DNA of 64,000 nt from Clostridiales bacterium PH28_bin88 (lineage in GTDB: Bacteria > Bacillota > PH28-bin88): contig LAKY01000008.1 of assembly GCA_000987045.1 (NCBI GenBank), forward strand, positions 44,443 to 108,442, in the 5' to 3' direction. Below are positions 46,291 through 55,706 of the stretch, piece by piece. The notes beneath the pieces were generated by a model. It was not told where the DNA came from. It searched no databases and saw only the letters and a list, made by a program, of their open reading frames with translations. The position numbers and the translations under genes were made by a program. Position 1 is the first letter of the stretch; each line of letters begins with the position of its first letter.

Positions 46291-46945
46291 GCTGCACCTC
46301 CAGTTCCATGATCCGCTGTTCCATCCGTTCGATCTTCCGCTGCAGGCAGAGGATCATCTCCGCTACCGGGTCCGGCAGCTGGTCATGCCGGAGGTCGATG
46401 TCCGTTAACGACTGGTCGGCTATGTTGCGGCCGTTGCGCACCACCACTTTCCCCGGTACGCCTACCACGGTGCAGTTTGCGGGTACGTTTCGCAGCACCA
46501 CCGACCCTGCCCCGATCTTGACGTTATCCCCGATGGTGATCGACCCCAACACCTTCGCCCCGGTACTGATTACCACGTTATTGCCGATAGTGGGATGGCG
46601 TTTGCCCTTTTCCTTTCCGGTGCCCCCCAGGGTAACCCCCTGGTAGAGGGTCACGTTATCGCCGATCTCCGCGGTTTCGCCGATGACCACGCCCATACCG
46701 TGGTCAATAAACAGTCCCTCACCGATCCTGGCCCCCGGGTGGATCTCGATGCCCGTCAGCCACCTGGCCCCTTGAGAGATCACCCTGGCCAGGACAAACC
46801 ATTTCCGGCGGTAAAAGAAGTGGGCCACCCTGTGCAGGAGCACGGCATGAAACCCCGGGTAACACAGGAGGACCTCCAGCACGGTCTTGGCCGCCGGATC
46901 TCGTTCAAAGATCACCTGGATATCTTTTTTGATTCTTTTCAGCAC
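46232..46945 (-). CDS. cysE: Serine O-acetyltransferase
   Basis: A 237-residue enzyme catalysing the first step of cysteine synthesis. The left-handed beta-helix hexapeptide repeats run from about residue 65 ([19 protein letters not shown], then [20 protein letters not shown]). A C-terminal extension ([20 protein letters not shown]) replaces the shorter ends of many relatives and overlaps cysS. It is the first gene after the T-box leader. Confidence 0.95.
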   Translation of the reverse strand: MLKRIKKDIQVIFERDPAAKTVLEVLLCYPGFHAVLLHRVAHFFYRRKWFVLARVISQGARWLTGIEIHPGARIGEGLFIDHGMGVVIGETAEIGDNVTLYQGVTLGGTGKEKGKRHPTIGNNVVISTGAKVLGSITIGDNVKIGAGSVVLRNVPANCTVVGVPGKVVVRNGRNIADQSLTDIDLRHDQLPDPVAEMILCLQRKIERMEQRIMELEVQHDHQPVQHFEQEKGRVYSR

Positions 46946-46978
46946 GTTGACCCCCTCCTGGACAATCAGCTAGACGTT

Positions 46979-47280
46979 AAAAAACCCTTCGCCCTGTAGT
47001 GTTTTTCTACAGAGACGAAAGGTTTCGCGGTCCCACTCTGTTTGAGCACAAATCTTGTGCTCCTCTCGGTAAGCACCCCGGCAGGGTACTCAGGGCTTTA
47101 ACGGCGCCACCGTTGAAGCTTACTACGAAAACTTCAGCCTCACCACTCCCGGATGCACTTCAGCACTGCTCCTCCGGGACCGCTTGCAGCCGGTGGCGGC
47201 CCCTCTCTGACGGCGATGACAGCGCCTACTCTTTCCGTTCACTGTGTTCTTTATTGCGGTATGACTTTTTAAGGTTCTTG
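46979..47280 (-). promoter_or_regulatory. Cysteine T-box riboswitch upstream of cysE-cysS
   Basis: On the minus strand the T-box consensus appears as GAGTGGGACCGCG (47038-47026). A terminator follows at 47022-46979, with CCTTTCGTC/GGCGAAGGG arms, inner CTGTAG/CTACAG pairing and a T6 run. Upstream about 200 nt fold into the stem I region. A TGC triplet at 47157-47155 is a candidate specifier codon for Cys, matching the downstream genes. Uncharged tRNA-Cys would favour the antiterminator and read-through into cysE. Confidence 0.85.
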
Positions 47281-47286
47281 ATTGCC

Positions 47287-47315
47287 ATTATAACCTTGCT
47301 CCCGGGGAGTGTCAA
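47287..47315 (-). promoter_or_regulatory. Perfect sigma-A promoter of the cysE operon
   Basis: The minus strand has consensus TTGACA (47315-47310), a 17-bp spacer and consensus TATAAT (47292-47287). Transcription would start near 47280, at the 5' end of the T-box leader. Confidence 0.92.
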
Positions 47316-47650
47316 GAAAGTTAGTTTTCGGTCAGCGCTGGTGCATGCCCCTGAAACCAAAAAGAATGTACCGGCATCAAGTCGAGAAATTGAGAAACAG
47401 ACGCATCTAGAGGTGTCGAGGATATTTTTCTTGGCTGATTGAGGAGAAAAGTGCCACTATTTTGCTTGAACTAGGAAGAGAACGGAAAGGGGTTGTCAGT
47501 GCACCTACTCGGGTATGACCGGCATACTGCTGCGTCCTTCTTGGGATAGTCAGGATGATTGTCACAAGTTCAATATGAAGTTTTTCGTAGTTCACTTCAG
47601 AGTTCTGAGCATAAATCCATGGCATAGTTGAGGCCGGTCCTTTCAGTATT
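47316..47650. other. Intergenic region after the catabolic cluster
   Basis: This stretch separates the end of the CoA-transferase operon from the cysE promoter. A 72-codon minus frame (MPWIYAQNSEVNYEKLHIEL start) has no ribosome site and no family signature. I see no clear terminator. Confidence 0.4.
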
Positions 47651-48307
47651 TCACAACGCCACTTCTCTTACATCTGGAGCAACCACTAACGTAGCCTCGG
47701 TCTTCTTCACCACTTCCTCCACTGTCACCCCCCGCATCAACTCTTTCAGCAGCAGCCCATCCCGGGTAACCTCGATAACCGCCAGGTCGGTGACGATGAG
47801 GTCCACCTCCTGCCTGGCCGTGAGCGGCAGGCGGCAGCGTTTGAGGATCTTGGGGCTGCCGTCTTTGGCGACATGCTCCATGGCCACGATCACCCGCCTG
47901 GCCCCCACCACCAGGTCCATGGCGCCCCCCATCCCGGGCACCATCTTCCCGGGGATCATCCAGTTGGCCAGGTTTCCTTCGGCATCCACTTCCAGCGCCC
48001 CCAGCACGGTGGCGTCCACGTGGCCGCCCCGGATGATGGCAAAGGAGGTGGCGCTGTCAAAACAGCTGCCCCCGGGCAGGATGGTTACCGGCATCCCCCC
48101 GGCGTTCACCACGTCTTTGTCTACCTGGTCTTCCGCCGGGGCCGGTCCCAGACCCAGGAATCCGTTTTCCGACTGCAGCATGATCTGGACGCCTTCGGGC
48201 AGGTGATTGGCCACCTGGGTGGGCAGGCCAATCCCCAGGTTGACCACGTCTCCGTTTTTGAACTCCCGGGCTACCCGGCGCACAATGTCATCGCGGCTTC
48301 CCGCCAT
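47651..48307 (-). CDS. 3-oxoacid CoA-transferase subunit B
   Basis: The 218-residue beta subunit has [15 protein letters not shown] and the catalytic Glu in [10 protein letters not shown], which forms the glutamyl-CoA intermediate. [19 protein letters not shown] is also family-typical. With subunit A it would move CoA between acyl-CoA and acetoacetate. In this cluster it would activate acetoacetate to acetoacetyl-CoA before thiolysis. Its start lies within the subunit A gene (37-bp overlap). Confidence 0.93.
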   Translation of the reverse strand: MAGSRDDIVRRVAREFKNGDVVNLGIGLPTQVANHLPEGVQIMLQSENGFLGLGPAPAEDQVDKDVVNAGGMPVTILPGGSCFDSATSFAIIRGGHVDATVLGALEVDAEGNLANWMIPGKMVPGMGGAMDLVVGARRVIVAMEHVAKDGSPKILKRCRLPLTARQEVDLIVTDLAVIEVTRDGLLLKELMRGVTVEEVVKKTEATLVVAPDVREVAL

Positions 48308-48963
48308 GCTTCGTCACCCCCCAGCACCATATGATGGACGAATACGCCGGGAGTCATGAACTCGTCCGGGTCCAGCTCCCCGGTTTCCACCACCTGCTCC
48401 ACCTCGGCGATCACCAGGTCTGCCGCCATGGCCATCAGGGGATTGAAGTTCCTGCTGGACCTGCGGTACACCAGGTTTCCCATTTTATCGGCCTTGTAGG
48501 CCTTAAGCAGGGCCACGTCCGCCCTCAGGGGCAGTTCCAGGAGGTACTCCCGCCCACCGATGGTTATTACCTGTTTCCCTTCCGCCACCACCGTACCCAC
48601 GCCGGTGGGGGTGAGAAAGCCGCCCAGCCCCGCCCCGCCGCAGCGGATGCGCTCGGCCAGGGTACCCTGGGGGATGAGGGTAACCTCCGTCTCCCCGCCG
48701 GTCATCTGCCGCCCTGTCTCGGGGTTGGTGCCGATGTGGGAGGCCAGCAGCTTCTTGATGCGCTTGTTCACGATCAGTTTACCGATGCCCTTCCCCGGGA
48801 AACCGGTGTCGTTGCAGATAACGGTAAGCTCCTTGGCACCTGTGGCTACCAGGGCGTCCATCAGGGTCTCCGGGGTACCGGCGGTCATGAACCCGCCGAT
48901 CATCAACGTCATGCCGTCCCTGACGCTGGCCACCGCCTGCTGAATTGTAATCACCTTGTCCAA
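48271..48963 (-). CDS. 3-oxoacid CoA-transferase subunit A
   Basis: The 230-residue alpha subunit begins [20 protein letters not shown] and has [29 protein letters not shown] and [20 protein letters not shown], all typical of AtoD/CtfA/ScoA. It forms the transferase with the next gene. Substrate specificity cannot be read from sequence; acetoacetate is suggested by the neighbouring thiolase and BKACE-type lyase. Confidence 0.93.
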   Translation of the reverse strand: MDKVITIQQAVASVRDGMTLMIGGFMTAGTPETLMDALVATGAKELTVICNDTGFPGKGIGKLIVNKRIKKLLASHIGTNPETGRQMTGGETEVTLIPQGTLAERIRCGGAGLGGFLTPTGVGTVVAEGKQVITIGGREYLLELPLRADVALLKAYKADKMGNLVYRRSSRNFNPLMAMAADLVIAEVEQVVETGELDPDEFMTPGVFVHHMVLGGDEAWREAAMTLCAG

Positions 48964-48986
48964 AAAAAGCTCCCTCCAACTGACGC

Positions 48987-49061
48987 CTATTCTTCAACAA
49001 TGGCCACCAATCGCACCATGCCGCCATCTCGCAACGGAACGGGAAGGCAGCAACGGTGCAT
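48987..49061 (-). CDS. 24-residue frame resembling a cyclase C-terminus
   Basis: A minus-strand ATG at 49061 follows an ideal AGGAGGT site by six bases and opens [14 protein letters not shown], ending RLVAIVEE and stop. The last residues resemble the C-terminus of cyclase-family proteins such as the neighbour (VVRVLAIVD). It is either a remnant fortuitously placed behind a good ribosome site or a real micro-protein. Confidence 0.4.
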   Translation of the reverse strand: MHRCCLPVPLRDGGMVRLVAIVEE

Positions 49062-49104
49062 ATTTTACCTCCTGGTGTAAATTCCAGTTTAAAAGTTGCT
49101 AACT

Positions 49105-49887
49105 TTATTTCCCCGTCTCAAAACGAAACTTCTGGTCAGGATCTACTATCGCGAGAACACGGACAACACAACCATCGCCGCCTTTCCAACGCCAGGGGAA
49201 AGCCATGAAAAAGCACCTCTTGCCGGTAACCTCATCCAACTGGCCGCCGACATTTTCGATGCCAGGGATACCACCTTTGACCATTAGATTCTTATGACCA
49301 TCTTCCCAATTGGGAAAATCCACTTTTGGATCACGGCCGTACTCTTTTTTCCACTCTTCAATTAGGTGGGGCTGTGACGGACCAAGGCCATGGTCAACCA
49401 ACTTGGTTGCAATGGGATGGTCGTTAGCCTGGCAGCCGTAGCCGACTAATTTTACTTTTTTATCAACCAACCACTGGGCACCAGCACCGTTAATACCGCA
49501 TCCATACGCGAAGTATTCGTCGGTATCCGCCCATTTGTGATGGAAACCAGTGTTGATCATCACGATGTCACCTTCTTGGATTTTGGGACGAGCATTTTCA
49601 AGATCCTCGGGGGTGATAATGCCCCATTTCCCCTTGGGGATAGATACGCAGACACCTGTACCGCAAAGCCGCCACAGGGGATAACCAATAATATCAGGCG
49701 TGTTCTCTGTAACGTGCAGGGGCGCATCCATATGGGTGCCGCGGTGCATAATACCCTCCCAGTTCACTTCATAAATACCGTCCTTGGCATGGAATTTATT
49801 AATAGTCACATTAACACCGGGGTGCGAGGGCCATTCCGGCATAAATTGTTCGTAAGTATGGGTTAAATCATATATTTGAAGGCTCAT
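49105..49887 (-). CDS. Cyclase-family metal-dependent hydrolase
   Basis: The 260-residue protein belongs to PF04199 (kynurenine-formamidase/cyclase family), with the metal motif HRGTHMDAPLH at about 48-58 and GDIVMINTGFHHKW. Some members open cyclic diketones, including the dihydrophloroglucinol cyclohydrolase of clostridial phloroglucinol degradation. In this cluster a ring-opening role is attractive but inferred. It is 24 bp after a paralogue. Confidence 0.88.
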   Translation of the reverse strand: MSLQIYDLTHTYEQFMPEWPSHPGVNVTINKFHAKDGIYEVNWEGIMHRGTHMDAPLHVTENTPDIIGYPLWRLCGTGVCVSIPKGKWGIITPEDLENARPKIQEGDIVMINTGFHHKWADTDEYFAYGCGINGAGAQWLVDKKVKLVGYGCQANDHPIATKLVDHGLGPSQPHLIEEWKKEYGRDPKVDFPNWEDGHKNLMVKGGIPGIENVGGQLDEVTGKRCFFMAFPWRWKGGDGCVVRVLAIVDPDQKFRFETGK

Positions 49888-49911
49888 ATTCTTACTCCTT
49901 TCTCATGTAGA

Positions 49912-50718
49912 TTATTCTTTTCCGGAATCTATGCGACAATTACCAGTGGGATCAATCATGGCGACGAGCCGAACAGGACAGGCGTCTCCTTTTCTGAATT
50001 TCCATGGGGTAGCAATGAAGGTAGCACGTTTTCCTAACAACAGGTCTACATCGCCGCCGACTTGTTCGATGGTGGGGATTCCAGCAGCCAAAAGTGTTTT
50101 ATGGGCAATGTTCCACTCACCATGTTCTTTTTTGGGATCCAAACCTGTTGCTTTTTGATATTCACCAGCCAAACGTTTCATGGTCGGTCCGCCCCGGTGA
50201 GGTCCTAAAGAGGTCGCTAATGGGTGATCTATCTGCGGTGTATCAACAGCAACCATCTTACACTCCCTGTTTACCAGCCATTGGGCGGCATCTTTGGATA
50301 ATCCAGGAGATTGCCCAAAATACTCTAGAGAATCGGAATATCTATGATGCCATCCAGTGACGATAACGACGATATCTCCTGGTTGAACTTCAGGTGTAGC
50401 CGCTTCCAGGTCTTTGGCAGTAATCACTTCATAACTACCTTTAGGGATACAGAGCACGACACCGTTGCCAAAAAAACGATCTACTGGAATTTGAGATAGG
50501 TCTGCTCCACGCTGGATCATGTGCAAAGGCGCGTTCATATGTGTGCCAGTATGCATTACTGTATTGGTTTTCCATGCCAATACGCCGTGTTGCGCGTGTT
50601 TGACGCTGCGATACATTTTTACGTCATCTTGCCCTGGGTAGGATGGTACGCCATGGCCCCATACATGACTAAGTTCTAGCAATTGCAGTCCTGAATAGGG
50701 GTCAGTAACAAATGACAT
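49912..50718 (-). CDS. Cyclase-family protein with Asp-to-Asn metal motif
   Basis: The 268-residue paralogue of the next gene shares DIVVIVTGWHHRY and LVAMIDPTGN. Its metal motif reads HTGTHMNAPLH, with Asn at the position normally held by the metal-binding Asp (HxGTHxDxPxH). It may bind metal differently, act on another substrate or be a non-catalytic partner. It follows the thiolase gene by 143 bp. Confidence 0.85.
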   Translation of the reverse strand: MSFVTDPYSGLQLLELSHVWGHGVPSYPGQDDVKMYRSVKHAQHGVLAWKTNTVMHTGTHMNAPLHMIQRGADLSQIPVDRFFGNGVVLCIPKGSYEVITAKDLEAATPEVQPGDIVVIVTGWHHRYSDSLEYFGQSPGLSKDAAQWLVNRECKMVAVDTPQIDHPLATSLGPHRGGPTMKRLAGEYQKATGLDPKKEHGEWNIAHKTLLAAGIPTIEQVGGDVDLLLGKRATFIATPWKFRKGDACPVRLVAMIDPTGNCRIDSGKE

Positions 50719-50861
50719 AATGGTCTATTCCTCCTTGTTTTTGGTTCATTGATGTAGATCGCGGTTGCGTTTCGGCCGTGCCTGTTCATCTGACGGTCGG
50801 TTTCGAGGTTGATGCCGATGTTCCTGGGTGCCGACACTCATGAACTCGCCGATTCCGGTAT

Positions 50862-52055
50862 TTATTCCACTAGTTCAATAACATCTGCAATACCCAGTCC
50901 ACCGGCTATACAGATCGTAGCCACGCCGTATTTGACGCTGCGGCGACGCATCTCGTGTAACAACGTGACAAGAATGCGGGCACCTGAGCATCCCAGTGGG
51001 TGCCCCAGAGCGATAGCACCCCCGTTGACGTTAACGATCTGCCTTTCCAACCCCAAATCTTTAATGACCGCTAACGATTGGGCTGCAAATGCCTCGTTCA
51101 ATTCAATTAGCCCAATTTCCGAGAGTTCAAGCCCTGCTCTCTGCAACGCCAGCGGTAAGGCGCGGGCTGGTCCAATACCCATAATATCGGGACGCACACC
51201 TACCGCCGCCTGGCTACTAACTATGGCCATCGGTTTTATGCCCAGTTCCCGCGCCTTTTCCTCTGACATTACAACAAGAGCAGCAGCTCCATCATTCCTG
51301 CCGGAAGAGTTGCCCGCAGTCACCGTACCGCCCTTTTTAAAGACAGCCGGCAATTTTGCAAGCTGTTCCAGAGATGTCTCACGGGGATGCTCGTCAACCT
51401 TGATTTCAAGGGGAGTTCCCTTCTTCTGAGGTACTAAGACAGGAACGATTTCTTCGTTAAACCGGCCCGACTTGATAGCGGCAAGAGCCTTTTCTTGGCT
51501 CATCAATGCAAACTCGTCTTGTTCCGCCCTGCTAATTTTGTACATCTCCGCTAGGTTCTCCGCAGTCTCGCCCATGGTAAAACTACCGAATAGTTCTTCC
51601 GGTTGTGACTTCGGCTGGCTTTCTGTATTTGAATCGAGCAGTAATCCGTTACCTGCACGGTAGCCGAAGCGGGCATTTCTCAGGTAATACGGAGCATTAC
51701 TCATGCTCTCGGTCCCTCCAGCGACTACTACGTCCGCTAGGCCGCACCATATCGCTTGTACGGCATTATTAACCGCCTGTAGTCCCGAGCCGCACTGGCG
51801 ATGTACGGTATAGGCCGGCACCTCAACGGGAAAACCTGCTTTCAGGGCGGCGACCCGGGCGATGTTGGGCGCATCCGCGCTCTGTTTTGTCTGTCCCATT
51901 ATTACTTCATCCACATCCCGGTTATCGATCCCCGCCCGTCCTACTGCAGCACGAATCACAACTGCGGCAAGATCTTCCGGCAAGACTTCCTGAAGAGTGC
52001 CACCAATCCGACCTATCGCAGTGCGCACTCCACTAACAATAACTGCTTTTTTCAT
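50862..52055 (-). CDS. Acetyl-CoA C-acyltransferase (thiolase)
   Basis: A 397-residue thiolase: nucleophilic Cys in VHRQCGSGLQAVNNAVQA, GGTESMSNAPY, NVNGGAIALGHPLGCSGAR with the catalytic His and second Cys, and C-terminal CIAGGLGIADV. It would cleave acetoacetyl-CoA to two acetyl-CoA as the last catabolic step. Confidence 0.94.
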   Translation of the reverse strand: MKKAVIVSGVRTAIGRIGGTLQEVLPEDLAAVVIRAAVGRAGIDNRDVDEVIMGQTKQSADAPNIARVAALKAGFPVEVPAYTVHRQCGSGLQAVNNAVQAIWCGLADVVVAGGTESMSNAPYYLRNARFGYRAGNGLLLDSNTESQPKSQPEELFGSFTMGETAENLAEMYKISRAEQDEFALMSQEKALAAIKSGRFNEEIVPVLVPQKKGTPLEIKVDEHPRETSLEQLAKLPAVFKKGGTVTAGNSSGRNDGAAALVVMSEEKARELGIKPMAIVSSQAAVGVRPDIMGIGPARALPLALQRAGLELSEIGLIELNEAFAAQSLAVIKDLGLERQIVNVNGGAIALGHPLGCSGARILVTLLHEMRRRSVKYGVATICIAGGLGIADVIELVE

Positions 52056-52091
52056 TTTGGGGCCTCCAAGTGTAAAGGATTTGTGTTATTC

Positions 52092-52580
52092 CTATGCGCT
52101 CCCTCTGACGTTGACTTGCGACCTGTCATCCTGCCATGTATTCTTAGTATAAGTCTCTTTGACTAAAAGAGTTGCCGCAAATCCGACCAGAGACACCAGG
52201 AAACATGCGTATATGGCCACGCGGTAGGCGTCTAATGAATAGAATGGCGTTCCCTGCACCAATTCCCCCTGCCACCGCAGGTCCAGAAGGAAACCCAACA
52301 AAGGTTGCATCAATGCGGTTGCCAGCATGCCCCCGGTATTTGCGGTGGAGCTAGCGATAGCCACAAGAGCATGGTGGTTAACCTCCTTGGCACAGGCCCA
52401 GTTGAGCACGGATCCCGCTGCGCATATTCCTAACAAAAAACATAGGACATACAGCACGGTTAAAGGTGGTTTGCCTCGATCCCAAAGGATAATCGCAGCC
52501 CAAAGGGCCGCACAGCAGGAGGCACAAACAACAAACGGCACCTTGCGACTTTGCAGCCTGTCAGAGATAAGCGTAGAATG
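52092..52580 (-). pseudogene. MFS transporter C-terminal remnant
   Basis: The remnant encodes only the second half of a major-facilitator protein: the central-loop motif LISDRLQSRKVPFVV, then about four or five membrane helices ending at ETYTKNTWQDD. Reading upstream, the same frame runs straight into the TAA that ends the 52581 oxidoreductase gene, so the 5' half was lost in a deletion ending at that stop codon. It may once have imported the aromatic substrate. Confidence 0.75.
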
Positions 52581-54824
52581 TTAGCTGGTCCCCTCATCAA
52601 TCTTCCGCACGCGACACAAAATGGTCTTGTAAGCCCCACCGCCAAAACCGGCCTGACCCTGGGTACCAGTGGGAATGAGTTGGTTGCAGTTGTATTCCCA
52701 AATACCATAAAGGTGCGGTTCTTTCCCTTCAGTTTCCGGTAACCACCAACCGTGGGGTACCATCACTACTTTTGGGTGTATGGTGGGAGTAACCCGGGCC
52801 TTGCGCTTTATCCGGCCTCTCCTGTTCTCAACGTACACCCATTCTCCGTCCTCAATGCCCAGTTCAGCTGCAGTTTTCGTGTTGATCTCCACAATCGGGA
52901 ACGGGTCAATCTCACGTAGCCACGGGATCATGCGGTGTTCCGAATGGAAATACACTGGTGACCTGCGGCCTGTCGCCATGATCAGGGGAAACTCCCTCAA
53001 GAGTGCTGGCGTCCTCACTTCGCTTTCCGGCGGTTCTTCGTAGTACGGCAATGGGTCCAGCCTCCACTCTTCGAAACGCTTGGAAGCGAATTCAACTTTT
53101 CCTGTGGGGGTATTAAAGCCGGGTTGTCCGTCAGCACGCAGCAACCCTTTATCATACCGGTAATAGGGCTTTGAGGCATGCCCCTCCGGTGGCATTTCCC
53201 AACTACCTTTGGCCGCCAGTGTGTCGAAATCCGTGCCTGCCGCCTTCAGCCTGTCATCAATCAATCCCTTGACGGTTCGCCATTTGAGGTTAGGATTAAA
53301 GCGCCTCGCCAGTTCCAGGTTAATCTCCCAATCGGAACGGCAATCGCCCACCTTGACCGCAGGCACAATCACACTGAGCGGGGCCCACCAGGAACGAAAG
53401 CTCTCTTTTTCAGCAAAAGTTGCCGCCGGTAGAACAATGTCTGCCAAAGCCTGGATGGTCGGGTTCATGAAAGTATCGACCGCGACGATAAAGTCAAGCT
53501 TTTTTAGAGCCTCATAGTGTTTTCGCGTATCGGCCGCCTGTCCGCCAAGAATGTTGGTAGTCTGTATCCAAGCCGCCAAAATTGGGTAGGGTTCTCCTGT
53601 GAGCACCTGATCGATAGTCATGTCGGGATGGCCCCAACCCCGGAAATTGCGTACCATGGGGTATTTGTCAGCACCAATCCTTTTTTCCGTGAGTTTCTTC
53701 ACGAATTCCTCCCCATATAGGCCAGTAAGTTCATGGGTAGAAAATGGATAGGTGGTAACACCGTGGGAGGGTTTGGCGATAACGTTACCGCCCGGGACAT
53801 CCAGGTTGCCGGTAAGGCACCATAAGTGGGAAATTGCCTGGGCAACGTGTGTTCCTTCAGGACACTGGTCTACGGGGAGACCCCAGTGTACCGCCGCAGG
53901 CTTGCTTCGAGCATACAGGCGCGCAGCTTCAACAATTAAATTGCTGGGAATCCACGTAATAGAAGCAACTCGTTCCGGAGGAAATTCCTTTACCCTCTCT
54001 TTGAGTTCGTCAAAACCACAGGTCCATTTCTCGACAAATTCTTTATCGTAAAGGCCTTCATTGATAATGACGTTGGCCATACCCAGAGCAAGAGCACCAT
54101 CCGTACCCGGCCTGATCTGCAGGTGGTAGTCAGCCCGCGAGGCAAACCAGGTAACTCTCGGATCGACCACTATTAACTTGGACCCCCGCTTCATGCACTC
54201 TACCACCCAGTGGCCGTGAAAAGCGTCCGGGCAGCCGGACATCGGGTTCTGTCCCCAGATAATAACACATTCCGGATTCTTCCATTCAGGTGCGTTATAG
54301 CGCTCTTCAAAGAACTGGCCGCAATCCATCACCGCATAATCGCCGTGGGTAACAAACATCGCCGCCAGCCTGGGCGTATAACACGAGTGGGCCGCCAGCC
54401 CTAACTGCACCCAGTTGGGACTGCCAAAAGAGTACGCCAGAAAGGAGATGGGGCCTCCCACATCTCGTCCGGTTCCCTGGCAAAAGATAACGGATTCCGG
54501 CCCGTATTGCTCCCTGATCGCCTTGAATTTTGTTTCTATAGTGTCTAAAGCCTCGTCCCAGGAAATGCGGATCCACTTGCCTTCCCCTCTCGCTCCGCCA
54601 CGCTTCATGGGATAAGTTAGACGGTCGGGATGATAAACATATTGCGTCAGTGCCAGTAACCGCGGGCAGGCTCGCCCCTGGTTCCAGGGATGGTCCTCAT
54701 CACCCTCAACTTTTACCAACCTGTCTCCCTGAACATAAAGTTTGGCCCCGCACCCCCCGTGGCAACCTGGTCCGGGCGACCAGACAGTAGTACGGACTAC
54801 CCTGTCGTACTCCATGTTCTTCAC
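52581..54824 (-). CDS. Mo/W-bis-MGD oxidoreductase catalytic subunit, paralogue 1
   Basis: The 747-residue protein is a DMSO-reductase-family catalytic subunit. The N-terminal cluster region reads GPGCHGGCGAKLYV followed by GRACPR, giving Cys-x3-Cys and a distant Cys but no first Cys of the usual four. HSCYTPRLAAMF supplies a probable Cys ligand to Mo or W, and WGQNPMSGCPDAFHGH contacts the cofactor. It is highly similar throughout to the gene at 58609-60879. No Tat signal is visible, so it is probably cytoplasmic. The substrate is unknown; an arene (de)hydroxylation is plausible from context. Confidence 0.88.
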   Translation of the reverse strand: MKNMEYDRVVRTTVWSPGPGCHGGCGAKLYVQGDRLVKVEGDEDHPWNQGRACPRLLALTQYVYHPDRLTYPMKRGGARGEGKWIRISWDEALDTIETKFKAIREQYGPESVIFCQGTGRDVGGPISFLAYSFGSPNWVQLGLAAHSCYTPRLAAMFVTHGDYAVMDCGQFFEERYNAPEWKNPECVIIWGQNPMSGCPDAFHGHWVVECMKRGSKLIVVDPRVTWFASRADYHLQIRPGTDGALALGMANVIINEGLYDKEFVEKWTCGFDELKERVKEFPPERVASITWIPSNLIVEAARLYARSKPAAVHWGLPVDQCPEGTHVAQAISHLWCLTGNLDVPGGNVIAKPSHGVTTYPFSTHELTGLYGEEFVKKLTEKRIGADKYPMVRNFRGWGHPDMTIDQVLTGEPYPILAAWIQTTNILGGQAADTRKHYEALKKLDFIVAVDTFMNPTIQALADIVLPAATFAEKESFRSWWAPLSVIVPAVKVGDCRSDWEINLELARRFNPNLKWRTVKGLIDDRLKAAGTDFDTLAAKGSWEMPPEGHASKPYYRYDKGLLRADGQPGFNTPTGKVEFASKRFEEWRLDPLPYYEEPPESEVRTPALLREFPLIMATGRRSPVYFHSEHRMIPWLREIDPFPIVEINTKTAAELGIEDGEWVYVENRRGRIKRKARVTPTIHPKVVMVPHGWWLPETEGKEPHLYGIWEYNCNQLIPTGTQGQAGFGGGAYKTILCRVRKIDEGTS

Positions 54825-54861
54825 TCCTTTTCATTTGTTTTTACGCGGGATGACACGGCTT

Positions 54862-55704
54862 TCAGGCAAGAGCGGGTAAAAGTTTTATCACCCCCAGGTA
54901 AATGTCCCGCTGGGTTCGTACTTTGTTGGTCCATTCGCTGTAACCGGGAGCGTATAGCGTTATGGTGTAGATAACGTTATCCAAAAGCCCGTCAAGCTCA
55001 AAGTCCCCGAAATTATTGGTTATCGTGTGCATGATCTGTCCGGCTTGCCCTTCCAGGGTTACGCTAACGTTTTCAGCACACTCCCCCGTATCGTCAAAAA
55101 GCACTGTCCCCGCAATGAATTTCTTAGGCAAGCCAATGTAGTGGACACCACCCTGTAGATTAAACTCCGGCCGGTAGGTTTCGCACCTGCCAGAACAGGC
55201 CAGCTGGCCAGCAGTGCTAGCAGGGTCTTCCAGGTCTCCAAACACGAGTGCGCCGGTTGGGCAGGCCTCAACACACCGCGGTTCCCTCCACCCTTGATCC
55301 AGCAGATGAGCACACATGGTGCACTTTTGGGGTAGGTTTTTTTCCTCGTTCCAGTAGATTACCCTGTATGGGCAAGCAGCGGCTATCTGTTTCTGGCCTT
55401 TCGCCTTTTCAGGGTCAATAATTACGATCCCATCTTCTCGGCGGTACACTGCCCCGCTTTCGGCAACACTAGCACATACCGGCGCGCCGCAGTGCATACA
55501 GGTCAAAGGCAGATAATCCACCTTAACTTTGGGGTACTTGCCCCGCTCAAACTCTAATAGTCGCATCCAAAAGTGCCCTTCCATGGGTTGAGCAAGGCTA
55601 TAAGGAGGGAAGTCGTTACCACAGTGCTCATCCCTGCAAGCAAGGAAGCAATTGTAGCAACCGCTGCACTTTTCCAGGTCGATAATAATCCCGTATCTCG
55701 CCAA
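54862..55704 (-). CDS. Transhydroxylase-like FeS small subunit
   Basis: The first 190 residues carry ferredoxin-type clusters: CSGCYNCFLACRDEHC, CMHCGAPVC and CTMCAHLL then CVEACPTGAL. The last 90 (from FIAGTVLFDDTGECAENVSV) look like a transthyretin/Ig-like carboxypeptidase-regulatory domain, the arrangement of the pyrogallol-phloroglucinol transhydroxylase small subunit. I place the start at TTG 55704, seven bases after GGGAGGG, two bases after the large-subunit stop and giving the ARYGIIID start seen in the paralogous FeS subunit. A GTG at 55719 is the alternative. Confidence 0.88.
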   Translation of the reverse strand: MARYGIIIDLEKCSGCYNCFLACRDEHCGNDFPPYSLAQPMEGHFWMRLLEFERGKYPKVKVDYLPLTCMHCGAPVCASVAESGAVYRREDGIVIIDPEKAKGQKQIAAACPYRVIYWNEEKNLPQKCTMCAHLLDQGWREPRCVEACPTGALVFGDLEDPASTAGQLACSGRCETYRPEFNLQGGVHYIGLPKKFIAGTVLFDDTGECAENVSVTLEGQAGQIMHTITNNFGDFELDGLLDNVIYTITLYAPGYSEWTNKVRTQRDIYLGVIKLLPALA

Positions 55705-55706
55705 CT

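Noticed and set aside
47407-47625. 72-codon minus frame after the CoA-transferase genes
   Set aside because: No ribosome site, no family, and it ends in a low-complexity Ser-rich stretch; it is not supportable as a gene.
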